Under the pieces are notes generated by a model. The model worked only from the letters and a program-made list of their open reading frames with translations, did not search any database and was not told the DNA's origin. Shown piece after piece: positions 10,196 through 20,452 of a stretch of 64,000 nt of DNA. This DNA comes from SAR202 cluster bacterium. GTDB lineage: Bacteria; Chloroflexota; Dehalococcoidia; Lucifugimonadales; Lucifugimonadaceae. Each line of letters starts with the position of its first letter. Position 1 is the first letter of the stretch. Made by a program: the position numbers and the translations under genes. Location of the stretch: the NCBI GenBank assembly GCA_009392215.1, contig VFGZ01000030.1, positions 1 through 64,000 of the forward strand, in the 5' to 3' direction.

Positions 10196-11456
10196 TCCAG
10201 TTGAGTACGCCCAGAGTAGGGAATATCAGGACAATCATTGGACTTCCAGCGAAGACAAGGAAATCATGGCTTCAGAAATAATTGAGTCGGTTTTTTTAAC
10301 TCCGATCCCGTCAAGCTACCGAAAAGAATTAGGCAAAAATGCATATATTGACAATATTGGCATGCAACGCTTGGAATGGGTAGTTTGTGCGCGTAGTTCG
10401 AGTGGAGCCGAAGGGATATCGATTGCCAATCGGTTGATTCGAGAAGGCAGTGTTGAAAGTGCGCTCGCTTACATTAAAAGCGCTTTATTGGGTCGTGAAG
10501 TAGATCAGTTGCTTGAAATTTCCGACGGGGTTGTAACCGGAGCTGGCCCAGGTATGGATCGCTGGTACCGGCGCAACGGTTGGATGACAATATTGGCATT
10601 TGATTTGGTAGGTAAGGTTCAAGGGGTGTCGGCTATCGACCTTCTTGGTGGGCGAAAACACGATTCTGTTCCCGCTTATGACACTACTCTCTATTTTCAG
10701 GATTTTCTCAATCCAGCAAAAGGTGCAGAACAGGTTGCAGATGAGGCATCTCAGGCGGTAAGTGATGGTTGGCGGGCGGTTAAATTGAAAATAGGAAGAG
10801 GTGGGCGGTGGATGTTACCCGATGCAGGGATGCGGCGAGATATTGATGTTGTGCTTGGTGTGCGTGAAGCGGTTGCCTCTGACGTGAAAATTTATGTTGA
10901 TGCCAACTTCGGATATGACAATCATTTCGATTTGCTTGATCGATTTATAAAGGAAGTTACTCCGGCAGATATTTTTTGGTTTGAGGAAATGATTACCCAT
11001 AGTGTCGACGGTTACAAGCGGATGCGAGAAATTCTTGCTAAGTATGGCTCTGGGGCACTGTTAACTTGTGGAGAAGTGGATCGGGATCCCATCTCAGAAA
11101 TTTTCCAGGATTTGATTGATGGAGGTTTGATTGACGGTTATCAACCGGATATTGTTGGGCACGGCTATCTGGGCTGGCTGGATGTAGAGCGTCAACTCTC
11201 AGGCACTGGGGTTAGAACTATTCCTCATAACTTCGGAAATGGATCTTTTGGCACTTATGCGAGCATCGTGTGGGGTGCTACTTCAGAGACGTATGTTTCT
11301 TTAGAGGATGAACGAGCGGTTCCTTGTTATCTGACTGCGCTGCCTGAATTTACTGACGGTGCCTACGCTTTACCGAATGGAACGGGTTTAGGGGTGGATA
11401 TCGATTATTCCAGTTACGCTGCTTATTCCAAGCACGAAAACAGGATGGTGGTGTAA
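10182..11456 (+). CDS. enolase-superfamily (MR/MLE-like) protein, tandem paralog A
   Basis: GWRAVKLKIGRGGRW, IYVDANFGY, FWFEEM, TCGEVD, IPHNFGNG; overlaps the end of the upstream aminoacylase gene by 14 nt. Confidence 0.87.
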   Translation: MKFINPVEYAQSREYQDNHWTSSEDKEIMASEIIESVFLTPIPSSYRKELGKNAYIDNIGMQRLEWVVCARSSSGAEGISIANRLIREGSVESALAYIKSALLGREVDQLLEISDGVVTGAGPGMDRWYRRNGWMTILAFDLVGKVQGVSAIDLLGGRKHDSVPAYDTTLYFQDFLNPAKGAEQVADEASQAVSDGWRAVKLKIGRGGRWMLPDAGMRRDIDVVLGVREAVASDVKIYVDANFGYDNHFDLLDRFIKEVTPADIFWFEEMITHSVDGYKRMREILAKYGSGALLTCGEVDRDPISEIFQDLIDGGLIDGYQPDIVGHGYLGWLDVERQLSGTGVRTIPHNFGNGSFGTYASIVWGATSETYVSLEDERAVPCYLTALPEFTDGAYALPNGTGLGVDIDYSSYAAYSKHENRMVV

Positions 11457-11458
11457 AC

Positions 11459-12682
11459 ATGTCGGATCGAATTCTTGATAGCCACGTTATAAATAAAGTC
11501 ACAATTACACCTGTTGAAACCTATTTTGGCTCCCCGGGTAGAGGCAGGATCATTGGGCGTAATGCCAAGAGCGAGAATTATGGACATAATCAGCGCGAAT
11601 GGTTGCTTCAAATAATGACTAATTCAGGATTGAAGGGTCTGAGTAATGCTCGGCCTGGCATGAATGGAGGAGCAATAGTTGACCTGTATAACGACTTTCA
11701 AGATCTAATTGGACAACCATTATCTGCGTTCTTTACGGTTTCGGCTGGGCGAGTGATAGGTATTAACCCTAGATGGTCCGATCTGATAGATCGTTACGGT
11801 TTTTTGGATGTCGCTCTTTTTGATTTGATAGGACGGGCTCTGGAAAAGCCTGTCTACAGTCTGCTCGGCGATAAAATGCGTGGCCAAATTGAAAGCTATG
11901 ATTCCACTTTATATTTTCAAGATTTAGTGAATCCATCCGAAGGTGCCAATGCTGTAGCGATCGAGGCTATGGAAGCTGTTGCAAAAGGTTGGCGTGCTTT
12001 GAAGCTCAAACTGGGACGGCCCGGAAAATGGTTTGAGCCACATGCTGGCACATACCGAGACATTGAAGTAGTGGAAACTGTTCGTAGAGCTGTAGGTGAT
12101 GACATAAAGATTCTCGTCGATGCAAATAATGGCTATGATGGCCGACTTGACCTTCTTCGAGAGTTTGTAATAGGGATCAGTGATCTCAATGTTATGTGGA
12201 TGGAAGAGATGGTCACTGAGAATCTTGCAGATTATCGAAAGCTAAGGGACTGGCGAGATAAATACACTCCTCAAACCATGATTGTCGATGGTGAAGGCCA
12301 TAAGGGACGCCAGACGATTTATTGGCAATTGATGGAGCAAGGGCTACTCGATGCGATACAGCCCGACATGCTTCACATGGGGTTTTGGAAGTATCATGTT
12401 CTCGCTCGAGATATCGAGGAGTCAGGCAATAATACGCTTGTAGCTCCTCATAACTACAACGCTGCGTACCTAGGTTTGAGAGCCGATATTCAATTCGGCG
12501 CAGCCACAACGAGATTCGTAATCGCCGAAGACTCGACACTGGATTTCGAGTTGTATCAGGGGCCGGAATACGTTTTTAATGACGGTGCATATGATGTGCC
12601 TGATTCGCCAGGATTAGCGGTGAGTATTGATCAGGAAATGTATGAGCGTGTTTACAAAAAACATGAAACTTTAATTATTTAA
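11459..12682 (+). CDS. enolase-superfamily (MR/MLE-like) protein, tandem paralog B
   Basis: GWRALKLKLGRPGKW, ILVDANNGYDG, MWMEEM, DGEGH, APHNYNA; shares YDSTLYFQDLVNP with the preceding gene (YDTTLYFQDFLNP). Confidence 0.87.
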   Translation: MSDRILDSHVINKVTITPVETYFGSPGRGRIIGRNAKSENYGHNQREWLLQIMTNSGLKGLSNARPGMNGGAIVDLYNDFQDLIGQPLSAFFTVSAGRVIGINPRWSDLIDRYGFLDVALFDLIGRALEKPVYSLLGDKMRGQIESYDSTLYFQDLVNPSEGANAVAIEAMEAVAKGWRALKLKLGRPGKWFEPHAGTYRDIEVVETVRRAVGDDIKILVDANNGYDGRLDLLREFVIGISDLNVMWMEEMVTENLADYRKLRDWRDKYTPQTMIVDGEGHKGRQTIYWQLMEQGLLDAIQPDMLHMGFWKYHVLARDIEESGNNTLVAPHNYNAAYLGLRADIQFGAATTRFVIAEDSTLDFELYQGPEYVFNDGAYDVPDSPGLAVSIDQEMYERVYKKHETLII

Positions 12683-12711
12683 GCGGGTTAACCAATCTAG
12701 GAAATTCATTC

Positions 12712-13746
12712 ATGCTCAAAGTACTAATAACAGGTGTTACAGGTCGAGTTGGCGCAAATGTAGCCCAGAATTTTTTAAACCGTGGATACGATGTTACCGG
12801 GCTGGTATGGCCAGGGGATAGGCAGATAGAGAAAATGAAAGCTATAGGTGCTGACATTTTAGAAGGTGACCTTGCTAGTTCTGCCGACGTGAATGCCGCT
12901 GTGGATGGCCAACAGGTAATTATTCACCTTGGCGCTGCTTTTCAGGCTGGTGGACCGTTCACTCCCGAACAATATTTTGACACCAACGTCAAAGGTACGT
13001 TCAATGTGCTCGAGGCTTCTAAGAATCTCGGAGATCATCTAAAGCACGTATTAATTACGAGTACTGATGCCACGATGTTCAAATACCCCGAGGAAGGAAT
13101 ATCTGAGCCCATTGCGGAGGATTCCCTGCCACTGTCTACCACAGATTGGTACGGCTACTCTAAAGTTTTGTGCGAGAGTTTATTGCACCGATATCACGCT
13201 CAAGACAATCTTCCAGGCACTATTATTCGGTTTGCTAATGTCTGGGGTGCTGGTGAAATTTTAAAGTTTGGGCAGTTCCACCTGAGTACTTTCCTCAAGC
13301 AATTTGAAAGCCGCACTGATCCTGCGGGTGAGGCTACTTTCAAAATTCTTAAACACGAGTATGACCGCAGTGATGGTGGATCTCGGTTTATCGTTGCGAG
13401 GGACAGAAACGGTCGATCGTGGAAGAAGCATCAAATCGAGGTTCGAGATATTGTTCATGGATATGAACAAGCAGTATGTGAGCCTGCGACTTTTGGAAAT
13501 GTTTACCAGCTTGGCTCAAAGGAACCGTTTACCTGGGAGGTACTCGTTCCTTATATTTCTGAGAAGACTGGGATTCCTTATTCTACTGTCGATCTTCCTA
13601 TGAATCCTACTTTTTATGAGTATGATCTTTCAGCGGCCCAAAAAGATTTTGGGTATGCTCCCAGTTTGTCGGTATTTGAAATGGTTGATGAGGCGATTAG
13701 ATACAATAAAGAGGGTGGGGGAGGAATAGTTCCGACGAACGTTTGA
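12712..13746 (+). CDS. NAD-dependent epimerase/dehydratase family protein
   Basis: VLITGVTGRVGANVAQNF Rossmann, YGYSKVLCE YxxxK motif, extended SDR layout. Confidence 0.9.
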   Translation: MLKVLITGVTGRVGANVAQNFLNRGYDVTGLVWPGDRQIEKMKAIGADILEGDLASSADVNAAVDGQQVIIHLGAAFQAGGPFTPEQYFDTNVKGTFNVLEASKNLGDHLKHVLITSTDATMFKYPEEGISEPIAEDSLPLSTTDWYGYSKVLCESLLHRYHAQDNLPGTIIRFANVWGAGEILKFGQFHLSTFLKQFESRTDPAGEATFKILKHEYDRSDGGSRFIVARDRNGRSWKKHQIEVRDIVHGYEQAVCEPATFGNVYQLGSKEPFTWEVLVPYISEKTGIPYSTVDLPMNPTFYEYDLSAAQKDFGYAPSLSVFEMVDEAIRYNKEGGGGIVPTNV

Positions 13747-13777
13747 GGTGTTGAGGCCTACATGGTGAGTTAGGTGG

Positions 13778-14317
13778 TTACGGTCTGACACGATTCATGG
13801 CGACATAAACTCCTATTGCCAAACCGATCAAAGCGATAATGTTGGTAAACAGTCCACCGGGGAGACCAAGCAATGTTGCTATGTTTATTCCGATTAACCA
13901 GGCTAGGAACATCGTGAATGCTGCAACGTATCGAAGCCGGTTGTCTAACTTGTATTTTCCAGCTCTTCGGACGAAATCTCCAACTGGTGCTCCTGCTAAT
14001 CCAACAATAAGCGCTGCCACGACATTCCCGATTCGAAAATTGAACGGTAGGTTCCAAAGAAGCCATACGATAAGTGCGTAGGCAACTCCAAATCCTAGTG
14101 CTGCTAAGGCAGACAAAATTATCGTAGTGGTCAGTTCACGGGAATTTGCTTGGAAGATTGGGGCTTGGCCTATTTTAGCGCAATCTGGGCACCGCGCTCC
14201 CACTGGTGATTGCATCATGCATTGCGGGCAGATCAGATCGCCACACCTGCCGCATCGAAGGTTCGATGGGACGTTTGGGTGACGAAGGCATTTGTTGTTG
14301 AAACTGTCGTCGGTCAT
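13778..14317 (-). CDS. zinc-finger (B-box-like) plus multi-TM membrane protein of unknown function
   Basis: N-terminal CLRHPNVPSNLRCGRCGDLICPQCMMQSPVGARCPDC followed by several hydrophobic segments; no rhomboid GxS motif. Confidence 0.7.
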   Translation of the reverse strand: MTDDSFNNKCLRHPNVPSNLRCGRCGDLICPQCMMQSPVGARCPDCAKIGQAPIFQANSRELTTTIILSALAALGFGVAYALIVWLLWNLPFNFRIGNVVAALIVGLAGAPVGDFVRRAGKYKLDNRLRYVAAFTMFLAWLIGINIATLLGLPGGLFTNIIALIGLAIGVYVAMNRVRP

Positions 14318-14374
14318 TTGTAAAGCAGAGTACTTAAAAAAAACAGTAAATTTTTTTGAATTCGTAAATGAGCG

Positions 14375-15052
14375 TCATTGATTGATCCAGTTTTCACGCG
14401 CTGCAATATCTCGGTCGAATATTAACCTTGTTCGAATTAACCTCAGTGATATTTGTTTTTTGTCGTCTCTAAGGGAGTTCGATGTGATTCTTTTTAGCAT
14501 AGTGATAAAGGCAAACACCAATGCGAACCATACAATTTCCACAGGCAAATTTAATAAGGCTGCCCAAATTGGCATAAGAATCACTGCAATGAGCCACCAT
14601 GCAGCCGAATCTTTCCATGGAGTGAAGTGTACGCCGAGTGTTGGAATTGATGCATAGACTATGAGTAGCGGAAAGTTGATAGCTAGGGTGGCGCCAAAAA
14701 CGGTTGCCATACCGCGCCCTCCCTTAAATCTCGAAAATATTGACCAATTATGTCCGGCTATCCCAGCAAGTCCTGAAGCCATTTCGATTTCAATGCCCAG
14801 CCCAAGAATTTTTTCGGAGGCAATGAGTACCGGCAATGTGCCTTTGATAAAAACATCAAAAGGCGCAACTGGTACCACCCACCACGCTCCGACCTGTGAC
14901 GCTAGGTTAGATGCTCCGATGTTTTTTGATCCAAGTTCTCTGATATCGACGTTTTTCGCAAGTCGCCCAATGAGATATGAGGTTGGGATGGAACCTACCA
15001 GATAAGCGCCTACTATTATCGAAAACGGCAGATATACGTCCATAGTGTTCAA
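14375..15052 (-). CDS. plsY: glycerol-3-phosphate acyltransferase PlsY
   Basis: YLVGSIPTSYLIGRL, DIRELGSKNIGASN, AGIAGHNWSIFSRFKGGRGMAT. Confidence 0.93.
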   Translation of the reverse strand: MNTMDVYLPFSIIVGAYLVGSIPTSYLIGRLAKNVDIRELGSKNIGASNLASQVGAWWVVPVAPFDVFIKGTLPVLIASEKILGLGIEIEMASGLAGIAGHNWSIFSRFKGGRGMATVFGATLAINFPLLIVYASIPTLGVHFTPWKDSAAWWLIAVILMPIWAALLNLPVEIVWFALVFAFITMLKRITSNSLRDDKKQISLRLIRTRLIFDRDIAARENWINQ

Positions 15053-15990
15053 ATTATTCCTGCCGGGATGTTACCGACATTGGAACCATGCATGTCGATC
15101 GCCCGTGTCAGTAATTTTGACACTGTATCTGGTGGTGGGCCGTTCATGCCGGGGGTAGATTCGTTCTTTGTTCCAAGAGCGTGATAATCAGTACCACCGC
15201 ATGGTACAAGATTATATTTGGTAGCTATATCTAAGTAGGTATTAATTCGATCGCTTCGGTATTTTTCAGCGTATACCTCGATACCTACTAGTCCAGCTTT
15301 TACTAGTTGTTTTATGATATCGCTTAGATGGGTTACAGTGCGGGGGTGTGCAATTGCTGCTACCCCGCCTGCAGAATGAATAATCTCAAGTGCGTCAATA
15401 GGATGAAGCTTAGGTCGGGGTACACGGGCGATTCCTTTTTCTCCTATGAATCGATCGAATGCTTCAGCTATTGTCTCTACGTGACCTGCTTCGATCATCG
15501 CACGAGCTATGTGTGGTCGTCCTATCGATCCCCTAGCCAATTCCACGACTCGTCGCCAAGAGACGGGTCTGTTAATTGCAGCGAGCTTATCGACTGTTGC
15601 GCGTGCACTTTGAATTCGTTCAGTTCTGAATTGTTCTAATCTTGATTGCAACTTCGAGTCGCTGGAATTAATAAAGTACCCCAGAAGATGCAGTTCAGAA
15701 TCGTTGGTTGCAGTTCCTAACTCGATTCCTGGAATTACTGTGAGTTGCTTGTGAGTTGATGCAGCTTGGATGGCCTGATCGGATCCGATAGTTGCGTCAT
15801 GGTCAGTGATTGCGATGATCCGTAGTGACGTTTTGGAGATTTGCTCAATTAATTTTTTCGGAGTCAGGGTGCCATCGGATGCGGTGGTGTGTAGGTGAAG
15901 ATCGATTTCCACGGGCCATTCAGGTGAAACTGTTGGAGTTGCGGGGTTATATCGGCTGCTTTTTGATTGGCCGTCTGGAGAATGATTCAA
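15049..15990 (-). CDS. PHP domain metal-dependent phosphoesterase
   Basis: EIDLHLHTTASDGTLTPKKL, AITDHDAT, AHPRTV, CGGTDYH. Confidence 0.92.
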   Translation of the reverse strand: MNHSPDGQSKSSRYNPATPTVSPEWPVEIDLHLHTTASDGTLTPKKLIEQISKTSLRIIAITDHDATIGSDQAIQAASTHKQLTVIPGIELGTATNDSELHLLGYFINSSDSKLQSRLEQFRTERIQSARATVDKLAAINRPVSWRRVVELARGSIGRPHIARAMIEAGHVETIAEAFDRFIGEKGIARVPRPKLHPIDALEIIHSAGGVAAIAHPRTVTHLSDIIKQLVKAGLVGIEVYAEKYRSDRINTYLDIATKYNLVPCGGTDYHALGTKNESTPGMNGPPPDTVSKLLTRAIDMHGSNVGNIPAGII

Positions 15991-16766
15991 ATTTCTATCT
16001 GCCGATCAACTCGTGCCATTGAATGCGCTAGACCGGTAGAGGTATCGATTTCAATCAAAACAGAATTGAAATTCATCGTGCCATTTCTAACGGGTTCCAT
16101 ACGCTGGCGGTATCCGGTCAGAAAACGATTGAGGGATCCTTCAACATTCACTCCAAGGATAGAATCTACGGCCCCTACCATCCCGAGATCACTTACGAAA
16201 GCAGTGCCTTCTGGGAGAATCTTGCAGTCGGCGGTTGGGACATGTGTATGCGTTCCAACAACAGCTGCAACCCTGCCGTCTAAATGCCAGGCCAAGGCAG
16301 CTTTTTCAGATGTTGCCTCTGCATGAAAGTCGACCACTATTGGCTTACCCTGTCCGAAGCCACCAGCAAGCAGGTCATCAACCACAGCAAAAGGCGAGTC
16401 GAACTCACCGACCCAAACGCGTCCGATTAGATTGATTACAGCGACTGGACCTGTGTCATCAGCCGCCCCTCTTCCGGGCGTGCTTGCAGGGTAATTTAAT
16501 GGTCGCAGTACAGGTAGGTATGGGTCGTCGAGGTGTTCAATGAATTCTCGTTTATCCCAAACGTGGTTGCCGGTTGTGATGACATTGGCTCCAGCTTCTA
16601 TCATCTCTATGACGGTATCTACAGTCAGCCCCATGCCTGCGGCGAGGTTTTCACCTTGAAGGGTTACAAAGTCCACAGAAAATTCGGCTTTTAGATCAGT
16701 TAATAAACTGCTAACTGCCCGGCGCCCTCCCTTACCGACGACATCGCCGATCATTAGAACCCGCAT
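15987..16766 (-). CDS. ymdB: YmdB/TIGR00282-type metallophosphoesterase
   Basis: RVLMIGDVVGKGGRRAV, TTGNHVWDKRE, VVGTHTHVPTAD; adjacent to rny as is common for this family. Confidence 0.92.
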   Translation of the reverse strand: MRVLMIGDVVGKGGRRAVSSLLTDLKAEFSVDFVTLQGENLAAGMGLTVDTVIEMIEAGANVITTGNHVWDKREFIEHLDDPYLPVLRPLNYPASTPGRGAADDTGPVAVINLIGRVWVGEFDSPFAVVDDLLAGGFGQGKPIVVDFHAEATSEKAALAWHLDGRVAAVVGTHTHVPTADCKILPEGTAFVSDLGMVGAVDSILGVNVEGSLNRFLTGYRQRMEPVRNGTMNFNSVLIEIDTSTGLAHSMARVDRQIEI

Positions 16767-16941
16767 GAGAGCCTTCCAAGATTTGTGATTATGATAGATT
16801 CACCATTGCTATGTTGAAAATTGTCGTCCAAAAGAATCAGTTCAAATAAATTCCTGTCCGATAGAACCGAAAAGAAATTTGGCTGATCATCCATAAGATT
16901 CAAGGTTTTAATACCTTAGTGATAGTGTGTTTTTAAACCTG

Positions 16942-18471
16942 CTATTGGGCGATTTCGACTGTTCTTGACTCTCTTATTACTACAACTCGAATTTGACCTG
17001 GGTAAGCAAGAGTTTCCTCGATCTTCTGAACGATGTTTCGTGCAAGATTAGCAGCGGAAACATCATCGGTGCTTTCAGGATTTACGAGAACTCTAACTTC
17101 ACGACCAGCCTGAATAGCGAAAACTCGTTCAACTCCCTCGAAACCTTGAGCAACTTCTTCAAGAGCCTCCAATCTTTGGATGTAATTTTCTATCGTATCC
17201 TGTCTGGCCCCAGGTCTAGCAGCGCTGATCGCGTCGGCGGCAGCCACTAAAAATGATTCAACCGTTGTCATCTCGCGATCATGGTGCTCCTTGATTGCGG
17301 TAATCACAATCTCTTTCTGACCGTATCGCTTTGCCATATCAGCTCCGATTTCAGCGTGAGGACCATCTACTTCGTGTGTAAGCGCCTTTCCGATGTCATG
17401 CAGGAATCCGGCTGTTTTAGCCGCCTGTGGGTTAGCACCGATCTGTGCGGCGAGTATTCCAGCAACGAGGCCAACTTCAACGGAATGCTGAAGAACATTT
17501 TCCCCGTAGCTGTAGCGGAATTTCAATCGACCGATAAGTTTGACAAGCTCAGGATGTAGGCCTTTTACATCAGCGTCGAATGTCGCTTTTTGGCCGGCTT
17601 TGCGAACCACCTCATCCACTTCGGAGCGAGCTTTATTCACTGATTCTTCAATCCGGGCTGGATGGATACGCCCATCCTTGATTAGACGGTTAATTGCAAC
17701 TCGGGCAATTTCGCGTCTAATAGGATCAAAGCAAGATATCGTGATCGCTTCGGGGACGTCGTCGATTATCAGGTCGACTCCAGTTGTGGCCTCAATTGCT
17801 CTGATATTTCTGCCTTCTCTACCGATGAGCCGTCCCTTCATTTCATCATTTGGTAATGAAATACTTGTCACGGTGGCCTCCGAAACGACTTCGGACGCGA
17901 GCCTCTGCATACTTTCGGCGAGAATCAAACGAGCTTTATCGTCAGCCTCATCTTGTGCTACTAGTTCGGCATCCCTGTACCGGCGCGCTAACTCAAATTC
18001 AATATCTTCTTCAGCTTGATCTATAAGTTGTTGCCTAGCATCTGACATGGAAAGACCGGAAATCGTTTCCAGTTTTTCACTAACCTGCAGTCTCAGATCA
18101 TCGAGCTTTGACTTTTCATTTATTAACTCGTTACGTTGATCCTCTAACTGTGATTCATGTTCGTCTGCTGCATTGGCCTTGCCTTGAAGTACTTCTTCCT
18201 TGGCCTCAAGACGACTTTGTTGGCGCTGTAACGTTAACTTTTGATCATTGATCTGAGCTTGCGCATCACTACGTAACTGAAGCGCTTGCTCTTTTGCTTC
18301 AAGAAGAATCTCCTTGCTACGAGCGTTGGATCTGCGCATTTGTTGCGCTGACGCCTCTTCGACGGCTCGCTGTGATTTTGCCGAAAGGATGTTGTGGAGT
18401 TGAAAGCCTAGTCCGCTCCCAACCACAACCGCTACTAGGGCTACAAGAATGGCTGTGAGGATGATTTCCAT
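16942..18471 (-). CDS. rny: ribonuclease Y
   Basis: N-terminal TM plus coiled coil, KH segment (GRLIGREGRNIRAIEATTGVDLIIDD), HD domain (HDIGKALTHEVDGPHAEIG). Confidence 0.96.
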   Translation of the reverse strand: MEIILTAILVALVAVVVGSGLGFQLHNILSAKSQRAVEEASAQQMRRSNARSKEILLEAKEQALQLRSDAQAQINDQKLTLQRQQSRLEAKEEVLQGKANAADEHESQLEDQRNELINEKSKLDDLRLQVSEKLETISGLSMSDARQQLIDQAEEDIEFELARRYRDAELVAQDEADDKARLILAESMQRLASEVVSEATVTSISLPNDEMKGRLIGREGRNIRAIEATTGVDLIIDDVPEAITISCFDPIRREIARVAINRLIKDGRIHPARIEESVNKARSEVDEVVRKAGQKATFDADVKGLHPELVKLIGRLKFRYSYGENVLQHSVEVGLVAGILAAQIGANPQAAKTAGFLHDIGKALTHEVDGPHAEIGADMAKRYGQKEIVITAIKEHHDREMTTVESFLVAAADAISAARPGARQDTIENYIQRLEALEEVAQGFEGVERVFAIQAGREVRVLVNPESTDDVSAANLARNIVQKIEETLAYPGQIRVVVIRESRTVEIAQ

Positions 18472-18703
18472 CCTGGACCTCCTGAGCCAATAGGTTATTT
18501 TGTTGTAATTTTCAGTGCGACAAGTGTGATTTAAATTTCACAATTAGTGAAGCACTGGGTTGAATAGTAAGATCGAATCGAAACCGAGGCAAGGATTTAT
18601 ACTGGGAATTAGCAGTAAGTCGTAATTTTTCTGAAACTAAAAGTCACCAAGAAGTTACTTTTATGTTTTCATAAGGTAATTCCCCGACGTCGAACAAAAT
18701 TCC

Positions 18704-19405
18704 TTAGTTTTCTTCAGGTTCTGGATCGCCAGGGGTATCTTCTTCGCCTTCTGCACCTTCTTCTCCTCCAGCGTCTTCGAGTATTTCACCTTCTTCATCT
18801 TCAGTTACTGGTGTAAGGTCCTCTTCAGCCGTAACACGTGGTGGTTGTACCCAAGCAATTCGTTCGTCTTCAGGACCTGCAAGTTCGACTCCTGCAGGGA
18901 ACTTTACTTCATTTGCCAGAATTGAAGCGTCAATTGTCTCCAGAATCGAACAGTCGACTATTATTTCATTTGGAACATCGAATGGCTTGGCGCGGACTAA
19001 TATTTCGAATGAGCCCTGAGTAACCACACCTGCTCCACCAGCTGTTCCTGGTGCATCTTCTTGGCCTGTTAATACGATAGGCACCGGGACTTCTACTAGT
19101 TGTTCAACATCTACGCGTTGAAAATCTACATGTTGAATATCACCGGTTACAGCGTGTCGGGCGATTTCGCGAACTATAGTTACTGTGTCTTTACCATCCG
19201 AAGACTTCAGCGTGATAGGAGTAGTACGCCCTGCAGTGCGTAGGGCGATACGCAGATCATTTTCCTTGGTCTGGAGAGACTCCGAATCTTCGTTGAGTCC
19301 GTACATGTGTACAGGGGTAATTCCTTGCCTCCTTAGTGCACGATTCTTTTTACCAAAAGTTGTACGAACTTCGACTTCCAGCGTAACCGCGTCCATCGCG
19401 ATCAT
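18704..19405 (-). CDS. rplY: 50S ribosomal protein L25/general stress protein Ctc
   Basis: N-terminal L25 domain, VDFQRVD motif, acidic C-terminal tail. Confidence 0.9.
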   Translation of the reverse strand: MIAMDAVTLEVEVRTTFGKKNRALRRQGITPVHMYGLNEDSESLQTKENDLRIALRTAGRTTPITLKSSDGKDTVTIVREIARHAVTGDIQHVDFQRVDVEQLVEVPVPIVLTGQEDAPGTAGGAGVVTQGSFEILVRAKPFDVPNEIIVDCSILETIDASILANEVKFPAGVELAGPEDERIAWVQPPRVTAEEDLTPVTEDEEGEILEDAGGEEGAEGEEDTPGDPEPEEN

Positions 19406-19746
19406 CCCCCATAAAACTGTAAATTGGCGACCAAAACTTGTTACGGTGAAGCAAAGGAATCAGTCTTAGCGATAGTGTCATCATGCATGAAAGGTATTTG
19501 AAATTGATTATTTCTATTTATGCATGACTACGGATTCTATCATGGAGACGGTACCACGGTTAAAGACATTTACAGACATTCTGGTAATACCTGATCCCTC
19601 AATAGTGAATGGATGGGGTGAGTAAACATTCGATGGATAAACGTGTTGCGATGATATGATTGGGCAGGCTTGGTCCTACTTCAACTCGTTTCTTTGTTGA
19701 GTTAGGTACTCTTTTCTAGTGGATGCCGAGCTTGGAGATTTAAACT

Positions 19747-20190
19747 ATGTTAGTGCCAATGAGAGTGGACTACGGGGTCAGGGCCCTCGTTTACCTTGCG
19801 CAGGGCGATAGTGATCAGTTCATCTCCACCTCTGCAATTGCCCGCGCTCAACATATTCCAGAACCTTACTTGCTCAGGATATGTTCGGAATTGCAGAAAT
19901 CGGGTTTGATTGATTCACGGCGAGGTCCGCAGGGCGGTCATAGGTTGGCAAAATCAGCGGACGATATATCGGTGAGCGATGTCGTGAATTCTGTTGAATA
20001 TTCTCTTGCACCAGTTGATTGTGTTGAAGAACCAGAAGGATGCCGGCTTTCGGGAGCTTGTTCGCAACGTGAATTATGGAGTGACGTTGAGAAAATGTTG
20101 TTGGAGCATCTGAGCAAGGTTAGGATCGCTGAATTGCTCAGCCAGCAGATGGAAATGGCAAGTGGGGCTTCCTTTCGTGTAGATTTCTAG
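19747..20190 (+). CDS. Rrf2-family transcriptional regulator with three-Cys motif
   Basis: VDYGVRALVYLA, IPEPYLLRICSELQKSGLIDSRRGPQGGHRLAK; CVEEPEGCRLSGAC. Confidence 0.9.
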   Translation: MLVPMRVDYGVRALVYLAQGDSDQFISTSAIARAQHIPEPYLLRICSELQKSGLIDSRRGPQGGHRLAKSADDISVSDVVNSVEYSLAPVDCVEEPEGCRLSGACSQRELWSDVEKMLLEHLSKVRIAELLSQQMEMASGASFRVDF

Positions 20191-20452
20191 TGGGATTTAT
20201 TAAGAACAATTTTGCCACTTAACTTAATTATTGATCAGTAACTGTTCAACCGGAAGCGTTTATGGTCTAAACGACTCTTATCGGATAATCAATTTCTTTT
20301 TCTTCTATCAGTCTTCATCCTTAAATGGAGCCATATGAGTTGTACTGCGTAGTAGAATTCAATGTGAGTAATATCGATGGACTCGCGACAAGGGGATATT
20401 TTTTGGACTGCGAATTTATCCGTCGGATTGGATCAGAGGTAAGTTTAGGGAC

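Noticed and set aside
13770-14066. 98-aa minus-strand ORF
   Set aside because: Different frame of the zinc-finger membrane protein gene.
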